DNA of 64,000 nucleotides from Psychrobacter aquimaris (GCF_016107525.1 NZ_JABASR010000001.1:62001-126000), one strand, 5' to 3'; counted from the stretch's first letter, positions 1-9,712 are shown. Notes: a model not told the origin generated them from the letters alone. Translations and numbers: made by a program.

Positions 1-196
1 TGGCTAGTCTAACGGCTTTTTTATCCCGTGTCATGTATCAGGCTGTTAATGCGTTCGCAAAAGCTGATAGAATAACGCAACTTTACCTTTTTATTATCAT
101 TTTTAATAACTTGTTTTTAATGATTTGGTTTGAATTTTCCATGCTGCGTGATGGCACGTAGCATGAACTGACAATTTGCGTTAGGAGCAATGCCCG
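1..196. other. Leader region upstream of glnS
   Basis: No gene is visible here. The stretch is AT-rich and ends in the glnS ribosome binding site (AGGAG about 10 bases before the ATG at 197). An imperfect inverted repeat at 140-165 (CATGCTGCGTG, 4-base loop, CACGTAGCATG; 10 of 11 pairs) could form a hairpin in the glnS leader. The left edge of the window may cut an upstream gene's terminator; this cannot be decided here. Confidence 0.4.
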
Positions 197-1936
197 ATGA
201 GTGAGCACTCAAGCAACAATGCACAAAAAGATGAACAAAAAAACGATTTTATTCGCAATATCATTCGTGACGATGTCAAGGCGCAAAAATATCCACAAAT
301 CGTGACGCGCTTTCCACCAGAGCCAAACGGCTACTTGCACTTGGGGCACGTAAAATCTATCTGCCTAAACTTTGGCGTGGCCGAAGAGTTTGGCGGTGTT
401 TGTAACCTGCGCTTTGATGACACCAACCCAACCGCAGAAAAGCAAGACTTCATCGACAACATCGAGAACGATGTGAGATGGCTAGGGTTTGAGTGGGCAG
501 GGGATGCGCATCATGCGTCAGGCTACTTTGACCAGTTGTATGCATGGGCTGTGCAGTTGATTGAGCAGGGCGATGCCTATGTCGATTTGCAATCGCCTGA
601 GCAAATTAAAGAAAACCGTGGTTCATTTAATGAGGCAGGCACAGCGTCACCGCATCGTGATGCCAGTGTTGAAGAAAACTTGACTCTTTTTAACGACATG
701 AAAGCGGGTAAGTTTGCAGAAGGTAAAGCTGTGTTGCGCGCCAAGATTGATATGGCAAGCCCAAACATGAACCTGCGTGACCCTGTCATCTACCGTGTCA
801 TGCATCAAGCGCATCACCAAACGGGTGATAAGTGGTGCATTTATCCCATGTATGATTTTGCCCATCCGCTTTCTGATGCACTCGAAGGCATTACCCATTC
901 ATTGTGTACGCTGGAGTTTGAAGATCATCGTCCATTTTATGATTGGGCAATTGAAAAAATTGGCTTTGATGTACCACCGCACCAGTATGAGTTTAGCCGC
1001 TTAAATGTCGATCATACCTTGACCAGCAAGCGTAAGCTTAAACAGTTGGTTGACGAGAATATCGTTAGTGGTTGGGATGATCCGCGTATGCCGACGATTG
1101 CTGGCATGCGTCGCCGTGGTTATACACCAGAGGGTTTACGTGACTTCTGTGAGCGTGTGGGTGTAACCAAAGTAGACAGCGTCGTTGATTTTCGCTTATT
1201 AGAATTTAGCATTCGTCAATCATTAGAGACGACAACGGCTCGTGGCATGGCGGTGCTTAAGCCGTTAAAAGTAACGATTACTAACTTTGCAGAAGCGGTT
1301 AGTAGTTGGGAGTCTCAAAAAGCCGATAGCGTCAATGCGCGTTTTGATGATACGACTCAGACGCTTTGGTTGACTCAGCCGAACCATCCTAATGTCGATA
1401 TGGGTGAGCGTGAGATTCCCTTTACCGAGACGCTATACATCGATCAAGGTGACTATGAGATTGAGCCTCCAGCAGGTTACAAGCGTCTATCTCCAGAAAA
1501 GCCTGAGATTCGTCTGCGTAATACTTATGTACTGGCAGTCACTGAGCATATCACTGATGAAAATGGTACTGTCGTTGAGCTAAAAGCGACAATCGATCCT
1601 GCTACTTTGGGCAACAACCCTGAAGGCCGCAAGGTTAAAGGTGTTATTCATTGGGTATCAGCCAGTCAAGGTGTGCCAGCGACAGTACGCATGTATGAGC
1701 AGCTATTTAGTGTCGAAGACCCGAGTAGCGTCGCTGACGTCCATCAAGCATTGAATCCTAACTCGTTGACTGAACTCAATGCCGTGGTTGAACCGTCATT
1801 GGTTAATGCGGACGCTGGCACACGTTTTCAGTTTGAGCGTGAAGGTTACTTTATTTCTGATAGCGAAGATCACAGCACTGATACACCGGTCTTCAACCAA
1901 ATTGTTAGTTTGCGTGACAGCTATAAGCCAGCTTAA
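197..1936 (+). CDS. glnS: Glutaminyl-tRNA synthetase
   Basis: Class I aminoacyl-tRNA synthetase that charges tRNA-Gln with glutamine in the cytosol. The HIGH signature reads HLGH at residues 48-51 after PPEPNGYL, and the KMSKS-type loop reads LTSKRKL near residue 275-280. The catalytic fold is followed by the two beta-barrel anticodon-binding domains typical of GlnRS. At 579 residues it is slightly longer than the E. coli enzyme (about 550), mostly through a polar N-terminal tail. The start is supported by AGGAG upstream. It is a single gene followed by a hairpin terminator at 2003-2036. Confidence 0.97.
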   Translation: MSEHSSNNAQKDEQKNDFIRNIIRDDVKAQKYPQIVTRFPPEPNGYLHLGHVKSICLNFGVAEEFGGVCNLRFDDTNPTAEKQDFIDNIENDVRWLGFEWAGDAHHASGYFDQLYAWAVQLIEQGDAYVDLQSPEQIKENRGSFNEAGTASPHRDASVEENLTLFNDMKAGKFAEGKAVLRAKIDMASPNMNLRDPVIYRVMHQAHHQTGDKWCIYPMYDFAHPLSDALEGITHSLCTLEFEDHRPFYDWAIEKIGFDVPPHQYEFSRLNVDHTLTSKRKLKQLVDENIVSGWDDPRMPTIAGMRRRGYTPEGLRDFCERVGVTKVDSVVDFRLLEFSIRQSLETTTARGMAVLKPLKVTITNFAEAVSSWESQKADSVNARFDDTTQTLWLTQPNHPNVDMGEREIPFTETLYIDQGDYEIEPPAGYKRLSPEKPEIRLRNTYVLAVTEHITDENGTVVELKATIDPATLGNNPEGRKVKGVIHWVSASQGVPATVRMYEQLFSVEDPSSVADVHQALNPNSLTELNAVVEPSLVNADAGTRFQFEREGYFISDSEDHSTDTPVFNQIVSLRDSYKPA

Positions 1937-2002
1937 TTTATCACTATCAGCGCCACTAGCGCTTATTTGAAAAATTACTGAACAATAGTAGTTTGCAAGT
2001 TT

Positions 2003-2036
2003 GCCCATTTCTAGTACGCTAGGGATGGGCTTTTTT
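2003..2036 (+). terminator. Rho-independent terminator after glnS
   Basis: A GCCCATTTCTAG / CTAGGGATGGGC stem with two G-T pairs and a 4-base loop is followed by six T residues. Confidence 0.8.
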
Positions 2037-2082
2037 GTGCATGATTATAAAGTGATTGATCGTAATATTTGAGGAAGTGAGC

Positions 2083-2829
2083 ATGGCAAAATTTTTGAAC
2101 AGCAGTGGGACGACTTATCATTTAGAAGAATTGATTAAAAATGCGTCTGATAGGTTGATTATCATCAGTCCCTATCTAAAGCTGAATGAGCGTATTAAAG
2201 AATTACTAGAAGATCGTAATCGTCTCAAAATTGATATTAGAATCGTTTATGGTAAGAATGATTTACACCCTGAAGAAATAAACTGGCTCAAAAATCTGAC
2301 TTTTATTCGTACTAGCTTTTGCAAAAACTTGCATGCGAAATGCTACCTGAATGAAAACGAATGCATTATCACCAGTTTGAATCTTTATGAATTTAGCCAA
2401 GTCAATAATAACGAGATGGGCGTACTTATTTATCGTAATGAAGATGCCAAACTATATGCCGATACTTATGAGGAAGCGCAACGTATTATTCGCATCAGTG
2501 ATGAAGTGCGAATGTCCCTTGAAAAAGTAACCGAAACTGATAGCAAGTCTGACGCTAATACCCAAACGGCAAGTGTAAATACTCAATCGACTACGCTGTC
2601 CACCACACAAACTGCAACGCCTAATTACTCTAAACTGACCACAGCCAAGCTTGCTAAGGAATTAGGTTTTAAGACCCAAGAGTTAAATGATAAGTTACTT
2701 GCAGCGGGGTATTTACAAGAGCAAGAGGGTGAGTTGGTTTTAACAGATGCTGGGCGTGCAGCAGGCGGTACAAGTAAAAAAGGTAAATTCGGTGATTTTT
2801 GTTTGTGGGATTCTGGAATGGTGGTTTAA
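2083..2829 (+). CDS. Phospholipase D-like domain protein
   Basis: Probable PLD/HKD-superfamily protein of 248 residues. The HKD-like motif is visible as H84-A-K86-x-Y followed by SLNL. Its N-terminal part (residues 1-140) looks like a single PLD domain. A Thr/Ser-rich linker at about 155-190 leads to a small C-terminal module (KELGF...LLAAGYL...LTDAGRAAGG) that resembles a winged-helix domain. An earlier in-frame ATG exists at 2056, but GAGG lies just upstream of the ATG at 2083, so that start is preferred. Only one HKD motif is present, so activity would need a dimer. Substrate unknown; nuclease-like or regulatory roles are possible. It lies alone between glnS and the peroxiredoxin gene. Confidence 0.75.
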   Translation: MAKFLNSSGTTYHLEELIKNASDRLIIISPYLKLNERIKELLEDRNRLKIDIRIVYGKNDLHPEEINWLKNLTFIRTSFCKNLHAKCYLNENECIITSLNLYEFSQVNNNEMGVLIYRNEDAKLYADTYEEAQRIIRISDEVRMSLEKVTETDSKSDANTQTASVNTQSTTLSTTQTATPNYSKLTTAKLAKELGFKTQELNDKLLAAGYLQEQEGELVLTDAGRAAGGTSKKGKFGDFCLWDSGMVV

Positions 2830-2979
2830 TTCATTCGTTAAGTGTATGCTAAGTTACTTAGTAATAAACAGAATAACCGCATTACAATCCTTCACAAGAC
2901 ATTCATAACCAGTTTGCTAAGATAAAATGGAATTTTTGCTGACGTGCTTTGAGTTATTATGTAATATCTGACAGGATAT

Positions 2980-3007
2980 GTTGATAATAAGAAGTACGTT
3001 GATAATA
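2980..3007. repeat. Direct repeat upstream of peroxiredoxin
   Basis: GTTGATAATA occurs at 2980-2989 and again at 2998-3007, an 18-bp period, 63-90 bases before the peroxiredoxin ATG. It could be a regulator binding site or overlapping promoter elements. Confidence 0.4.
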
Positions 3008-3069
3008 ATAGAGCGCGTGAATATCTTTGGATATTAGTGCTCATCACTAACATAGCTAAGGAATTAAGC

Positions 3070-3708
3070 ATGGCACATTTACGTTTAGGCGATACCGCAC
3101 CTAATTTTGACGCTGCAACCACGGAAGGTGACATCAACTTTCACGAGTGGGCAGGCGATAATTGGGTCGTTTTTTTCTCCCATCCAGCTGATTTTACGCC
3201 AGTATGTACCACTGAGCTTGGCCGTGCTGCGGCACTGAATGGTGAATTTCAAAAGCGTGGTGTCAAGCCAATCTGTATCTCTGTTGATGGTTTAGATGAC
3301 CATCATGCGTGGGCCAAAGACATTGGTGAGACTCAAGGTACTGAGCTAAACTTTCCAATCATTGCTGATCCGAACAAGGAAGTCGCTGAGCTGTATGACA
3401 TGATGCATCCCAATGCAGACAGCACGCATACGGTACGCAGTGTGTTCATTATTGATCCAAACAAAAAAATTCGTCTAACGCTGACCTATCCTGCTAGCTG
3501 TGGTCGTAATTTTGACGAGATTATCCGTGTCATTGATGCTCTGCAATTGTCTGATGAATATAACATTGCGACGCCAGTTGACTGGAAAGACGGTGATGAT
3601 GTCATTATTCCACCAAGTGTCAAAAACGAAGATATTGCGGCTAAATATCCTAAAGGCTATACAGAAATTAAGCCTTATCTACGTACCACGCCTGCACCCA
3701 ATAAATAA
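3070..3708 (+). CDS. 1-Cys peroxiredoxin (Prx6 family)
   Basis: Cytosolic thiol peroxidase that reduces hydrogen peroxide and organic hydroperoxides. The peroxidatic cysteine is C46 in PADFTPVCTTE, followed by the Prx6-type arrangement and a long C-terminal extension; the 212-residue length fits the family. The first in-frame ATG is at 3037, but AAGGA before the ATG at 3070 and homology to MAHLRLGDTAPNF starts favour 3070. A direct repeat lies upstream and a strong terminator downstream, so it is probably monocistronic. It is one of several oxidative-stress genes in the window, with msrB, a glutathione peroxidase and dps. Confidence 0.92.
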   Translation: MAHLRLGDTAPNFDAATTEGDINFHEWAGDNWVVFFSHPADFTPVCTTELGRAAALNGEFQKRGVKPICISVDGLDDHHAWAKDIGETQGTELNFPIIADPNKEVAELYDMMHPNADSTHTVRSVFIIDPNKKIRLTLTYPASCGRNFDEIIRVIDALQLSDEYNIATPVDWKDGDDVIIPPSVKNEDIAAKYPKGYTEIKPYLRTTPAPNK

Positions 3709-3732
3709 GTAGCGTTATTGGATGATTAGAAT

Positions 3733-3776
3733 AAAACAAAGCCTCATGACGTAAAGTTGTGGGGCTTTGTTTTATT
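3733..3776 (+). terminator. Terminator after peroxiredoxin
   Basis: AAAACAAAGCC at 3733-3743 pairs perfectly with GGCTTTGTTTT at 3763-3773; T-rich on both sides, so it may work in both directions. Confidence 0.75.
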
Positions 3777-3947
3777 TAGTTTCTGGTCAAAAAAGCAAGC
3801 TCAATAAGGCTTTGCTATGATGAGCAGAGTAGGATATAACTGTTGTGTAGAGTACGGCTAGTCTTTATCTATAATCAACAGCGTAATAACCATAATAAAA
3901 CCAGATAGCGTTGCCTCGCTTTTACCCAATCTTACAAGGAGTTTTCC

Positions 3948-4610
3948 ATGAAAAAACTATACGTCACTCGTACCGCGCCCAATCCACGTAAAGCCCTTAT
4001 TTTGTTAGCGTCAAAAGGCATCGATGTCGATGATATGGATGACGTTGACGTGATTGACATTGATTTTGCTGCCAATGAGCAAATGTCAGACGAGTTCACC
4101 AAAATAAATCCAATGCAGACCGTGCCAGTTCTAGTACTAGGTGATGGCACAGTACTCAATGATTCGCAGGCTGTATGTGAGTATCTAGACCGTGTCTATG
4201 GTGAGCGTTCGGTGATGGGTAATGATGTGATACAACGTGCGCAAGTGTGCGCTATGCGCCGCATTGCTGAGTTTGAGGTATTGTATAACTTTATGCTGGC
4301 TTTTCAGCACAGCCATCCGTCCAAAGCCCAACGCGTTGAGCAAGTACCAGAGTTTGTCGCACCATCTGTTGCCCGCGCTGTTAAAGCCCTTGGTTATTTT
4401 GAAAATATTTTAGAAGGTCGTGAGTATTTGGTCGGTGAACAATTAAGCTTTGCTGATATCGTGCTATATCTCGGTTTAGATTTTGGTAAAGTCCTTAACG
4501 TAAATCCGAATGAGCAGGGCGAGAATCTTGCACGTTTTTATCAAATGATGAATGAGCGTTTCAGTATTAAAAATATGGCAAAAGCCAAAATTGCTCATAC
4601 AAATGAGTAA
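3948..4610 (+). CDS. Glutathione S-transferase family protein
   Basis: 220-residue protein with a thioredoxin-like N-terminal domain (residues 1-85; TVPVLVLGDGTVLNDSQAVCEYLD carries the cis-Pro and the glutathione gamma-glutamyl contact Ser) and an all-helical C-terminal domain with the N-capping box SFADIVLYLG. This is the standard GST fold. The N-terminal catalytic Ser/Cys/Tyr is not obvious (YVTRTAPNPRK), so the substrate cannot be named. The start is supported by AAGGAG 8 bases upstream. It is followed by a long hairpin terminator and appears monocistronic. Confidence 0.85.
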   Translation: MKKLYVTRTAPNPRKALILLASKGIDVDDMDDVDVIDIDFAANEQMSDEFTKINPMQTVPVLVLGDGTVLNDSQAVCEYLDRVYGERSVMGNDVIQRAQVCAMRRIAEFEVLYNFMLAFQHSHPSKAQRVEQVPEFVAPSVARAVKALGYFENILEGREYLVGEQLSFADIVLYLGLDFGKVLNVNPNEQGENLARFYQMMNERFSIKNMAKAKIAHTNE

Positions 4611-4637
4611 AACTAGCGCTAAAAATTAAAAATACTA

Positions 4638-4700
4638 GATCATTGATGGTCTCAGATAGTTGATGCGATTCTCAGTTGTCTGAGACCAGTGATCTTTTAT
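4638..4700 (+). terminator. Long hairpin terminator after GST gene
   Basis: Arms at 4638-4656 and 4679-4694 (core GGTCTCAGA / TCTGAGACC) are followed by TTTTATTAT. The stem is unusually long for a terminator. Confidence 0.65.
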
Positions 4701-4904
4701 TATGCTTTTAAGTATCAAAATAGCAGTTACGATGAATCCATAAAAATAAACACTTTGTTACAACTACGGTAATCAACAGCGTTATAGTGGTGAATTGTGA
4801 CGCTTTATTAAAGTGGATATCATCAGCCCCTTATTGTTAAGTATTTAATATTAAGTATCAAATAATTTGACTTCAAGAAGGGATAACCACAAGGTATGAC
4901 TGCT

Positions 4905-5828
4905 ATGACCTCATCTGTAAGAAAATGGCCAATTCGATTCACCTTTTTACCAAGTTTGTTGGCATTAAGTTTGATATTAGGTGCTTGCCAAGACGCTTCT
5001 TTACCCAAAGAAAGTGACGCACAAGAAGGCACTCAGACAAGCGCTGATGCAGTAACTGATAATACTCAGATGGATGAGATGAGCGCTGAAGACAAAATGA
5101 TTGCCAGCCTTACACGTTATCGTTGGACATTAATGTCTGCCACGGATAAAGGCGCACAGCCATTAACTATGCTGATGGATATTAAAGACCAAGTGCGTTT
5201 GTCTTTTAGCCAATACCAAGGTGAGAATACTTTAAGCTATAGTGTTGGCTGTAATACCATGAGTGCTGGCTACCAGTTGCAAGGTCATACTTTGACTATT
5301 GACGACGGTATGAGCACTAAAATATCTTGTGGTGAGCTTGATAAGGCTGAAAATAGTTTAAGTCAGTTGATGCAAGGTGAAAGTCAATTAACATTAGTGC
5401 TAGCTAGTAGTGACAAAGATGACGCTGCTAAAGATGATAGTCCTAAGAGTGATAAGCCAATATTAACCCAAGTCACCAGTGATGCAGCAACGTTAATTTG
5501 GGAAGGCAGGCTTACCCCACAAGCCAAATATAATAGCAAAGGCGAGACCGTATTTTGGGCAGTAAGCTCGAAAATGATACCTTGCGCCGATAATGATTCA
5601 GAGATGTGTCTACAAGTGAAACCCATTACTTACGATAACCAAGGCATTAAAACGAGTAAAGGTAAGTGGGTAGTCTTTACGGGTGAAATTGATGGCTATC
5701 AGCATGATGGCATGCACGACGAAGTGTTACGTCTACAGCGCTACCAATTAGACAGTGACGAGAGTGTAGAAGGCGAAGAATATGCTTATGTGTTGGATGC
5801 GGTGATTGAGAGTGCCGTAGCAGAGTAG
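4905..5828 (+). CDS. META-domain (HslJ-like) lipoprotein
   Basis: Predicted lipoprotein of about 307 residues. A hydrophobic signal ends in the lipobox LILGAC, so the mature protein is probably anchored to a membrane. Residues about 70-165 form a META/HslJ domain, recognised by GCNTMSAGY and the later ISCGE segment. The C-terminal half contains conserved-looking cysteines (MIPCADND, EMCLQV) and resembles the small lipoprotein domain often paired with META domains. ATG codons at 4896 and 4905 are both in frame; AAGG is badly spaced for the first and well spaced (10 bases) for the second. HslJ-type proteins are linked to stress or drug tolerance, but no reaction is known. Confidence 0.8.
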   Translation: MTSSVRKWPIRFTFLPSLLALSLILGACQDASLPKESDAQEGTQTSADAVTDNTQMDEMSAEDKMIASLTRYRWTLMSATDKGAQPLTMLMDIKDQVRLSFSQYQGENTLSYSVGCNTMSAGYQLQGHTLTIDDGMSTKISCGELDKAENSLSQLMQGESQLTLVLASSDKDDAAKDDSPKSDKPILTQVTSDAATLIWEGRLTPQAKYNSKGETVFWAVSSKMIPCADNDSEMCLQVKPITYDNQGIKTSKGKWVVFTGEIDGYQHDGMHDEVLRLQRYQLDSDESVEGEEYAYVLDAVIESAVAE

Positions 5829-5892
5829 GCGGTTTAAGCCGTGTTATTTTTATAGTAAAACGATAGCGTAAATAACTTAGACAGCTCGAAAA

Positions 5893-5922
5893 ACACGCGT
5901 CATTCAGAGGCGTGTCCTTTTA
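5893..5922 (+). terminator. Weak terminator between META lipoprotein and ruvC
   Basis: ACACGC / GCGTGT arms with an 11-base loop, then CCTTTTAT; it lies between two convergent genes. Confidence 0.45.
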
Positions 5923-5962
5923 TGGTTGTTTGCTATACTTTATTATCGTTAGGATTCTTACT

Positions 5963-6547
5963 TTAACGTAAATTCCCTAGATCTTCTTCGGTCAAACGCC
6001 AGCGACCTTTCTTCTTAGAAGCACCGCGTCCACGCATGGCACTGTTTAATATTAATTTATTCATTGAATGGCTTGAGTGTGCATGACAAATGGCACAGGC
6101 AAGACCATCGGCGGCATCTTGTTGTGGCACGACATCTAGAGATAGTATGCGGCAAACCATCTCTTGTACTTGCTCTTTGGCCGCTGCGCCATAACCGCAA
6201 ACAGCTTGTTTAATCTGACGTGCAGTATATTCTGATACTTCTAAATCCAGCGCAACCATGGCGGCAATAGCAGCACCTCTCGCTTGCCCAAGTTTCAATG
6301 CTGAGTCAGGATTCTCTGCCATAAATACCTGCTCGATAGCGGTATAAATAGGCTCGTTGGCATATTTTAAATGATATTGCGTAATACGGGTCAGCCCATT
6401 AAAAATACGCTTGAGGCGTTCAGGCATCTCTTTGGTGTCTGTACGAATAGTGCCTGCATCTATATACGTTAGCTTGTCGCCTGTCTGTTGGACGATGCCA
6501 TAACCAGTCATGCGCGAACCAGGATCAATTCCAATAATAATTGCCAT
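5963..6547 (-). CDS. ruvC: Holliday junction resolvase RuvC
   Basis: Endonuclease that cuts Holliday junctions as the partner of the RuvAB branch-migration motor. The acidic catalytic residues are visible: the Asp in [12 protein letters not shown], the Glu in IEQVF and the Asp residues in [14 protein letters not shown]. The 194-residue length is a little above the usual 173, with a basic C-terminal tail ([14 protein letters not shown]). In this genome ruvC stands alone and convergent to the META lipoprotein gene, about 16 kb from ruvA and 17 kb from ruvB, so the three genes cannot share an operon. Confidence 0.96.
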   Translation of the reverse strand: MAIIIGIDPGSRMTGYGIVQQTGDKLTYIDAGTIRTDTKEMPERLKRIFNGLTRITQYHLKYANEPIYTAIEQVFMAENPDSALKLGQARGAAIAAMVALDLEVSEYTARQIKQAVCGYGAAAKEQVQEMVCRILSLDVVPQQDAADGLACAICHAHSSHSMNKLILNSAMRGRGASKKKGRWRLTEEDLGNLR

Positions 6548-6806
6548 AGTATTCCATCTTGCTTACATTTTGTTTTATCGTCAATCCTATATAAATCGGA
6601 TACGGTTTCAGGCTCGTTCAGCCTACTACTCGTAGCACTTTCACTTACCTTCCCTGTATCCAAATCATATTGAACTGACTATATGGCTTAAAAATCAGCC
6701 TTAAGTTTGATAGTATAGCAATCAATCCCCATATACATCATATGTTAGCCATCTTAATTTGCATGGCGCTTAATTTATTGGTTTTTATTTTATAGGACGA
6801 CACTTT

Positions 6807-7439
6807 ATGGGTCAGATAGTTGGTATTGCCATTGTTTGGTTTATTATCGAAATGCTACTTTGGTATTTGCTTGCTCAGTTTATGAGTGGTTGGTGGGTAT
6901 TTATGTGGTTTATTATCGCCGCAGTTATCGGTATTTCACTCATACGTAAAGGGATGGCCGCTCTCAATCCAATGGCGCAGCAAATGAAAGCGGGTGGCAT
7001 GATGAACCCATCGATGCGTCCGCAAGAATCAACCATGATGAAAAGTGTGGCCATGGCAGCGGCCGGCATTTTGCTACTCATTCCGGGTGTGCTGAGCGAT
7101 TTGCTCGCATTATTGGTAGTATTGCCACCAGTACAAAAGAAGCTTAAAGACTTTGCCAATAACTATGTCATGAATAATCAGCAAAAAATGATGGAGATGA
7201 TGGCAAAACAGATGGGTGGTCAAATGGGCGGCGGTCAAAATCCATTTGGTGGTGCTGGCGGCATGGGTGGTCAAAACCCATTCGGCGGCGCAGGTGGCAT
7301 GAATAGCCAAAATCCGTTTGGTCAACAACAGCAAAACCCATTCGGTGATGTGTTTAAACAGCATACTACTGTTGATGGTACTGCCAAAAATATTCCTAAA
7401 GATGTGAAAAAAATTACCAAATCTGCTAACGATGAGTAA
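6807..7439 (+). CDS. fxsA: FxsA-family membrane protein with Gly/Asn-rich repeat tail
   Basis: Inner-membrane protein. Residues 1-50 hold two transmembrane segments and residues 75-110 hold the family hallmark (GILLLIPGVLSDLLALLVVLPPVQ). FxsA overproduction relieves exclusion of phage T7 by the F plasmid in E. coli; its normal role is unknown. The odd part is the C-terminus: residues about 130-180 carry four NPFG units set in Gly/Met/Gln-rich spacers (NPFGGAGGM repeated), absent from short FxsA homologues. The start is supported by the TAGGA-like site upstream. It is followed by a strong bidirectional terminator shared with the 6S RNA gene. Confidence 0.85.
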   Translation: MGQIVGIAIVWFIIEMLLWYLLAQFMSGWWVFMWFIIAAVIGISLIRKGMAALNPMAQQMKAGGMMNPSMRPQESTMMKSVAMAAAGILLLIPGVLSDLLALLVVLPPVQKKLKDFANNYVMNNQQKMMEMMAKQMGGQMGGGQNPFGGAGGMGGQNPFGGAGGMNSQNPFGQQQQNPFGDVFKQHTTVDGTAKNIPKDVKKITKSANDE

Positions 7440-7473
7440 TTATCAGAGAATTGGTTAGTCAAAAATCAGGTAT

Positions 7474-7514
7474 AAAAAAAGCCCCTTTCGTCATTGACGG
7501 AAGGGGCTTTTTGG
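7474..7514. terminator. Bidirectional terminator between fxsA and 6S RNA
   Basis: A 13-bp stem (GCCCCTTTCGTCA with TGACGGAAGGGGC, one G-T pair) is flanked by A-runs on the left and T-runs on the right, so it can end transcription on both strands. Confidence 0.85.
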
Positions 7515-7565
7515 TGGCAGTAAACACATTGATTATAGGCAATATATTTACGAACCGAATGAAAC

Positions 7566-7752
7566 AACCGAAGTGCCGCTGTAAGATGGTGACCCATGAA
7601 CCGTGAAGTTCAGGGCGGATGCGTCATCATCTCTGCAGGTTTCCTGATACACCGCAAGCGGTGCAGGCATACACAATGAGACGATAGGTACCACATCCTG
7701 GTAAAGCATTATCGGCTCAGGGAATAAACATCTACTAGCCAACACTTCAGAA
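7566..7752 (-). ncRNA. ssrS: 6S RNA
   Basis: On the minus strand the segment CCCTGAGCCGATAATG matches the highly conserved 5' side of gammaproteobacterial 6S RNA. The ends close as expected: CTGAAGTG (minus strand, 7750-7743) pairs with CACTTCGG (7575-7568), giving about 185 nt, the usual length. A -10-like GATAAT lies just upstream of the 5' end on the minus strand. 6S RNA binds sigma70 RNA polymerase holoenzyme and serves as a promoter mimic in stationary phase. Unlike in enterobacteria, the ygfA/fau gene is not next to it. A 65-codon ORF over the same bases is fortuitous. Confidence 0.9.
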
Positions 7753-8002
7753 TATAATTATCTTAACCAATGGTTTGAGTGATTGCAAGTATGATTTACA
7801 GATTACTACGTAGATTTAGGGATTAGCATCATTGCTGTTGAGTGTTAACCGCCTTTTCACCTACATAAAGGTACTTTAAACGTTTAAGGGTGGGCCTAAA
7901 AGGGCGATTTTTCAGCTATTTTAAGATGTGTGTTAATATAGAGGGCTTTAAACATCCTAATACAGCATTATAGGCGTTCATTCACTTGAGGAGCGGTAAT
8001 CC

Positions 8003-9661
8003 ATGACCAATACCCAGCAACAATCAGCATTTATCGATGATAATCAGGCTCAGCTCAATAGTAAGCAGGATGGCGATCAAAATAAAAAAGTGCCGCATGT
8101 CTTAATGATATTAGATGGTTTTGGGCATCGTGAAGACGATAAGGATAATGCAATTGCTGCCGCCAATATGCCAAATTTGGATAGGATTTATCAGCAATAT
8201 CCGCATGGATTGATATCTGCTTCTGGAGAAGACGTTGGTTTGCCAGATGGGCAGTTTGGCAATTCAGAGGTTGGGCACATGAACTTGGGCGCGGGCCGTG
8301 TTCTTTATCAAGATTCGACTCGTATTTCAAGTGAAGTGGCCAATCGTGAATTTTATAAAAACGAAGCCTTAGTTAATGCGGTAAAAGCCGCGAACGAGCT
8401 TGGTGGTAACGTCCATATCATGGGATTATTATCAGATGGTGGCGTACATTCGCATCAAGACCACATCGAAGCGATGTGCCACTCCGCGTTAGTGCATGGC
8501 GCCAAAAATGTCTTTGTTCATTGTTTTTTAGACGGACGCGACACCCCACCTAAATCGGCTGATAAATATATCAATCGTCTGCGAGATCATATCAATAAGC
8601 TTAATGCTCATTATGAAGGTGGCCGCGTACAAATTGCCAGTATCATTGGGCGTTACTATGCGATGGATCGTGACAATCGTTGGGATCGCGTTCAAAAAGC
8701 TTATGAGCTTATTACTGAGGGTAAGGCTGATCGTCTTTCTACGCGTGCAGATGGCGCGGTACAAGCTGCTTACAAGGCACGCGAGACCGATGAGTTTGTC
8801 AATCCGACTGTAGTGATTGGGCGTGATGAGGTGCCATATACCGTTGATGACAATGACGCGCTGATTTTTATGAATTTCCGGGCTGATCGTGCCCGTGAAC
8901 TGGCGCAGGCTTTTGTGTTACCAGATCATGAGTTCTCGGGTTTTGCCCGTCATAAACGACCAAAGCTTGCAGCTTTTGTCATGCTGACCAAGTACTCAGA
9001 CATTTTAGCGGATAATCCCAAAACTAGCGTTGCTTATTATCCCACGTCATTGACCAATACGCTTGGCGAATATTTGCAGGATAAAGGCAAAACACAGTTA
9101 CGTATCGCTGAAACTGAGAAATACGCACATGTCACGTTCTTTTTCAGTGGTGGTCGTGAAGAAGAGTATGAGGGCGAAACACGTATTCTTGTCCCATCTC
9201 CAGACGTTGCCACTTATGATATGAAGCCAGAAATGAGCGCACCTGAAGTGACTGATAAATTAGTGGCTGCCATTGAATCAGGCAAATATGACGTGTTAAT
9301 TGTCAATTATGCCAATGGTGATATGGTTGGGCATACAGGGGTTTTTGATGCAGCTGTAAAAGCAGTAGAGGCATTGGATGTATGCGTTGGCCGTATAGAG
9401 TCAGCGGTACGCACCGCTGGTGGTGACATGCTTATCACGGCAGATCATGGCAACTGTGAGCAGATGCAAGATTATGAAAGCGGTCAAGTACATACTCAAC
9501 ACACTACTGAGCATGTGCCATTCATTTATGTGGGTGAGAAAAATCTACAAGTACGTAGTAGTGGTAAGTTGAGCGATGTCGCACCAACTATTTTGGCCCT
9601 GATGGATATTGAACAGCCCATTGAAATGACGGGCGAGAGCTTACTGGTTTCAGCATTGTAA
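8003..9661 (+). CDS. gpmI: 2,3-bisphosphoglycerate-independent phosphoglycerate mutase
   Basis: Manganese-dependent enzyme that interconverts 3- and 2-phosphoglycerate in glycolysis and gluconeogenesis. The alkaline-phosphatase-like core starts at [20 protein letters not shown] (metal Asp), with the catalytic Ser in [15 protein letters not shown], and the second metal site near the C-terminus in [14 protein letters not shown] and [11 protein letters not shown]. At 552 residues it is longer than usual (about 510) through a 30-residue polar N-terminus. The start has GAGG upstream. A strong terminator follows, so it is a single-gene unit. Confidence 0.96.
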   Translation: MTNTQQQSAFIDDNQAQLNSKQDGDQNKKVPHVLMILDGFGHREDDKDNAIAAANMPNLDRIYQQYPHGLISASGEDVGLPDGQFGNSEVGHMNLGAGRVLYQDSTRISSEVANREFYKNEALVNAVKAANELGGNVHIMGLLSDGGVHSHQDHIEAMCHSALVHGAKNVFVHCFLDGRDTPPKSADKYINRLRDHINKLNAHYEGGRVQIASIIGRYYAMDRDNRWDRVQKAYELITEGKADRLSTRADGAVQAAYKARETDEFVNPTVVIGRDEVPYTVDDNDALIFMNFRADRARELAQAFVLPDHEFSGFARHKRPKLAAFVMLTKYSDILADNPKTSVAYYPTSLTNTLGEYLQDKGKTQLRIAETEKYAHVTFFFSGGREEEYEGETRILVPSPDVATYDMKPEMSAPEVTDKLVAAIESGKYDVLIVNYANGDMVGHTGVFDAAVKAVEALDVCVGRIESAVRTAGGDMLITADHGNCEQMQDYESGQVHTQHTTEHVPFIYVGEKNLQVRSSGKLSDVAPTILALMDIEQPIEMTGESLLVSAL

Positions 9662-9712
9662 GTCAGTCAATATTAGTATTTTGACCACTTGCTAGCGCTG
9701 TTAGCAGTAATG

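Noticed and set aside
5909-5918. GGCGTGTCCT match to the MITE left end
   Set aside because: It is part of a short terminator-like hairpin with no further similarity; likely chance.
7548-7745. 65-codon minus-strand ORF
   Set aside because: It coincides with the 6S RNA gene; conservation there is of the RNA (CCCTGAGCCGATA and closing stem), and no ribosome site is present.
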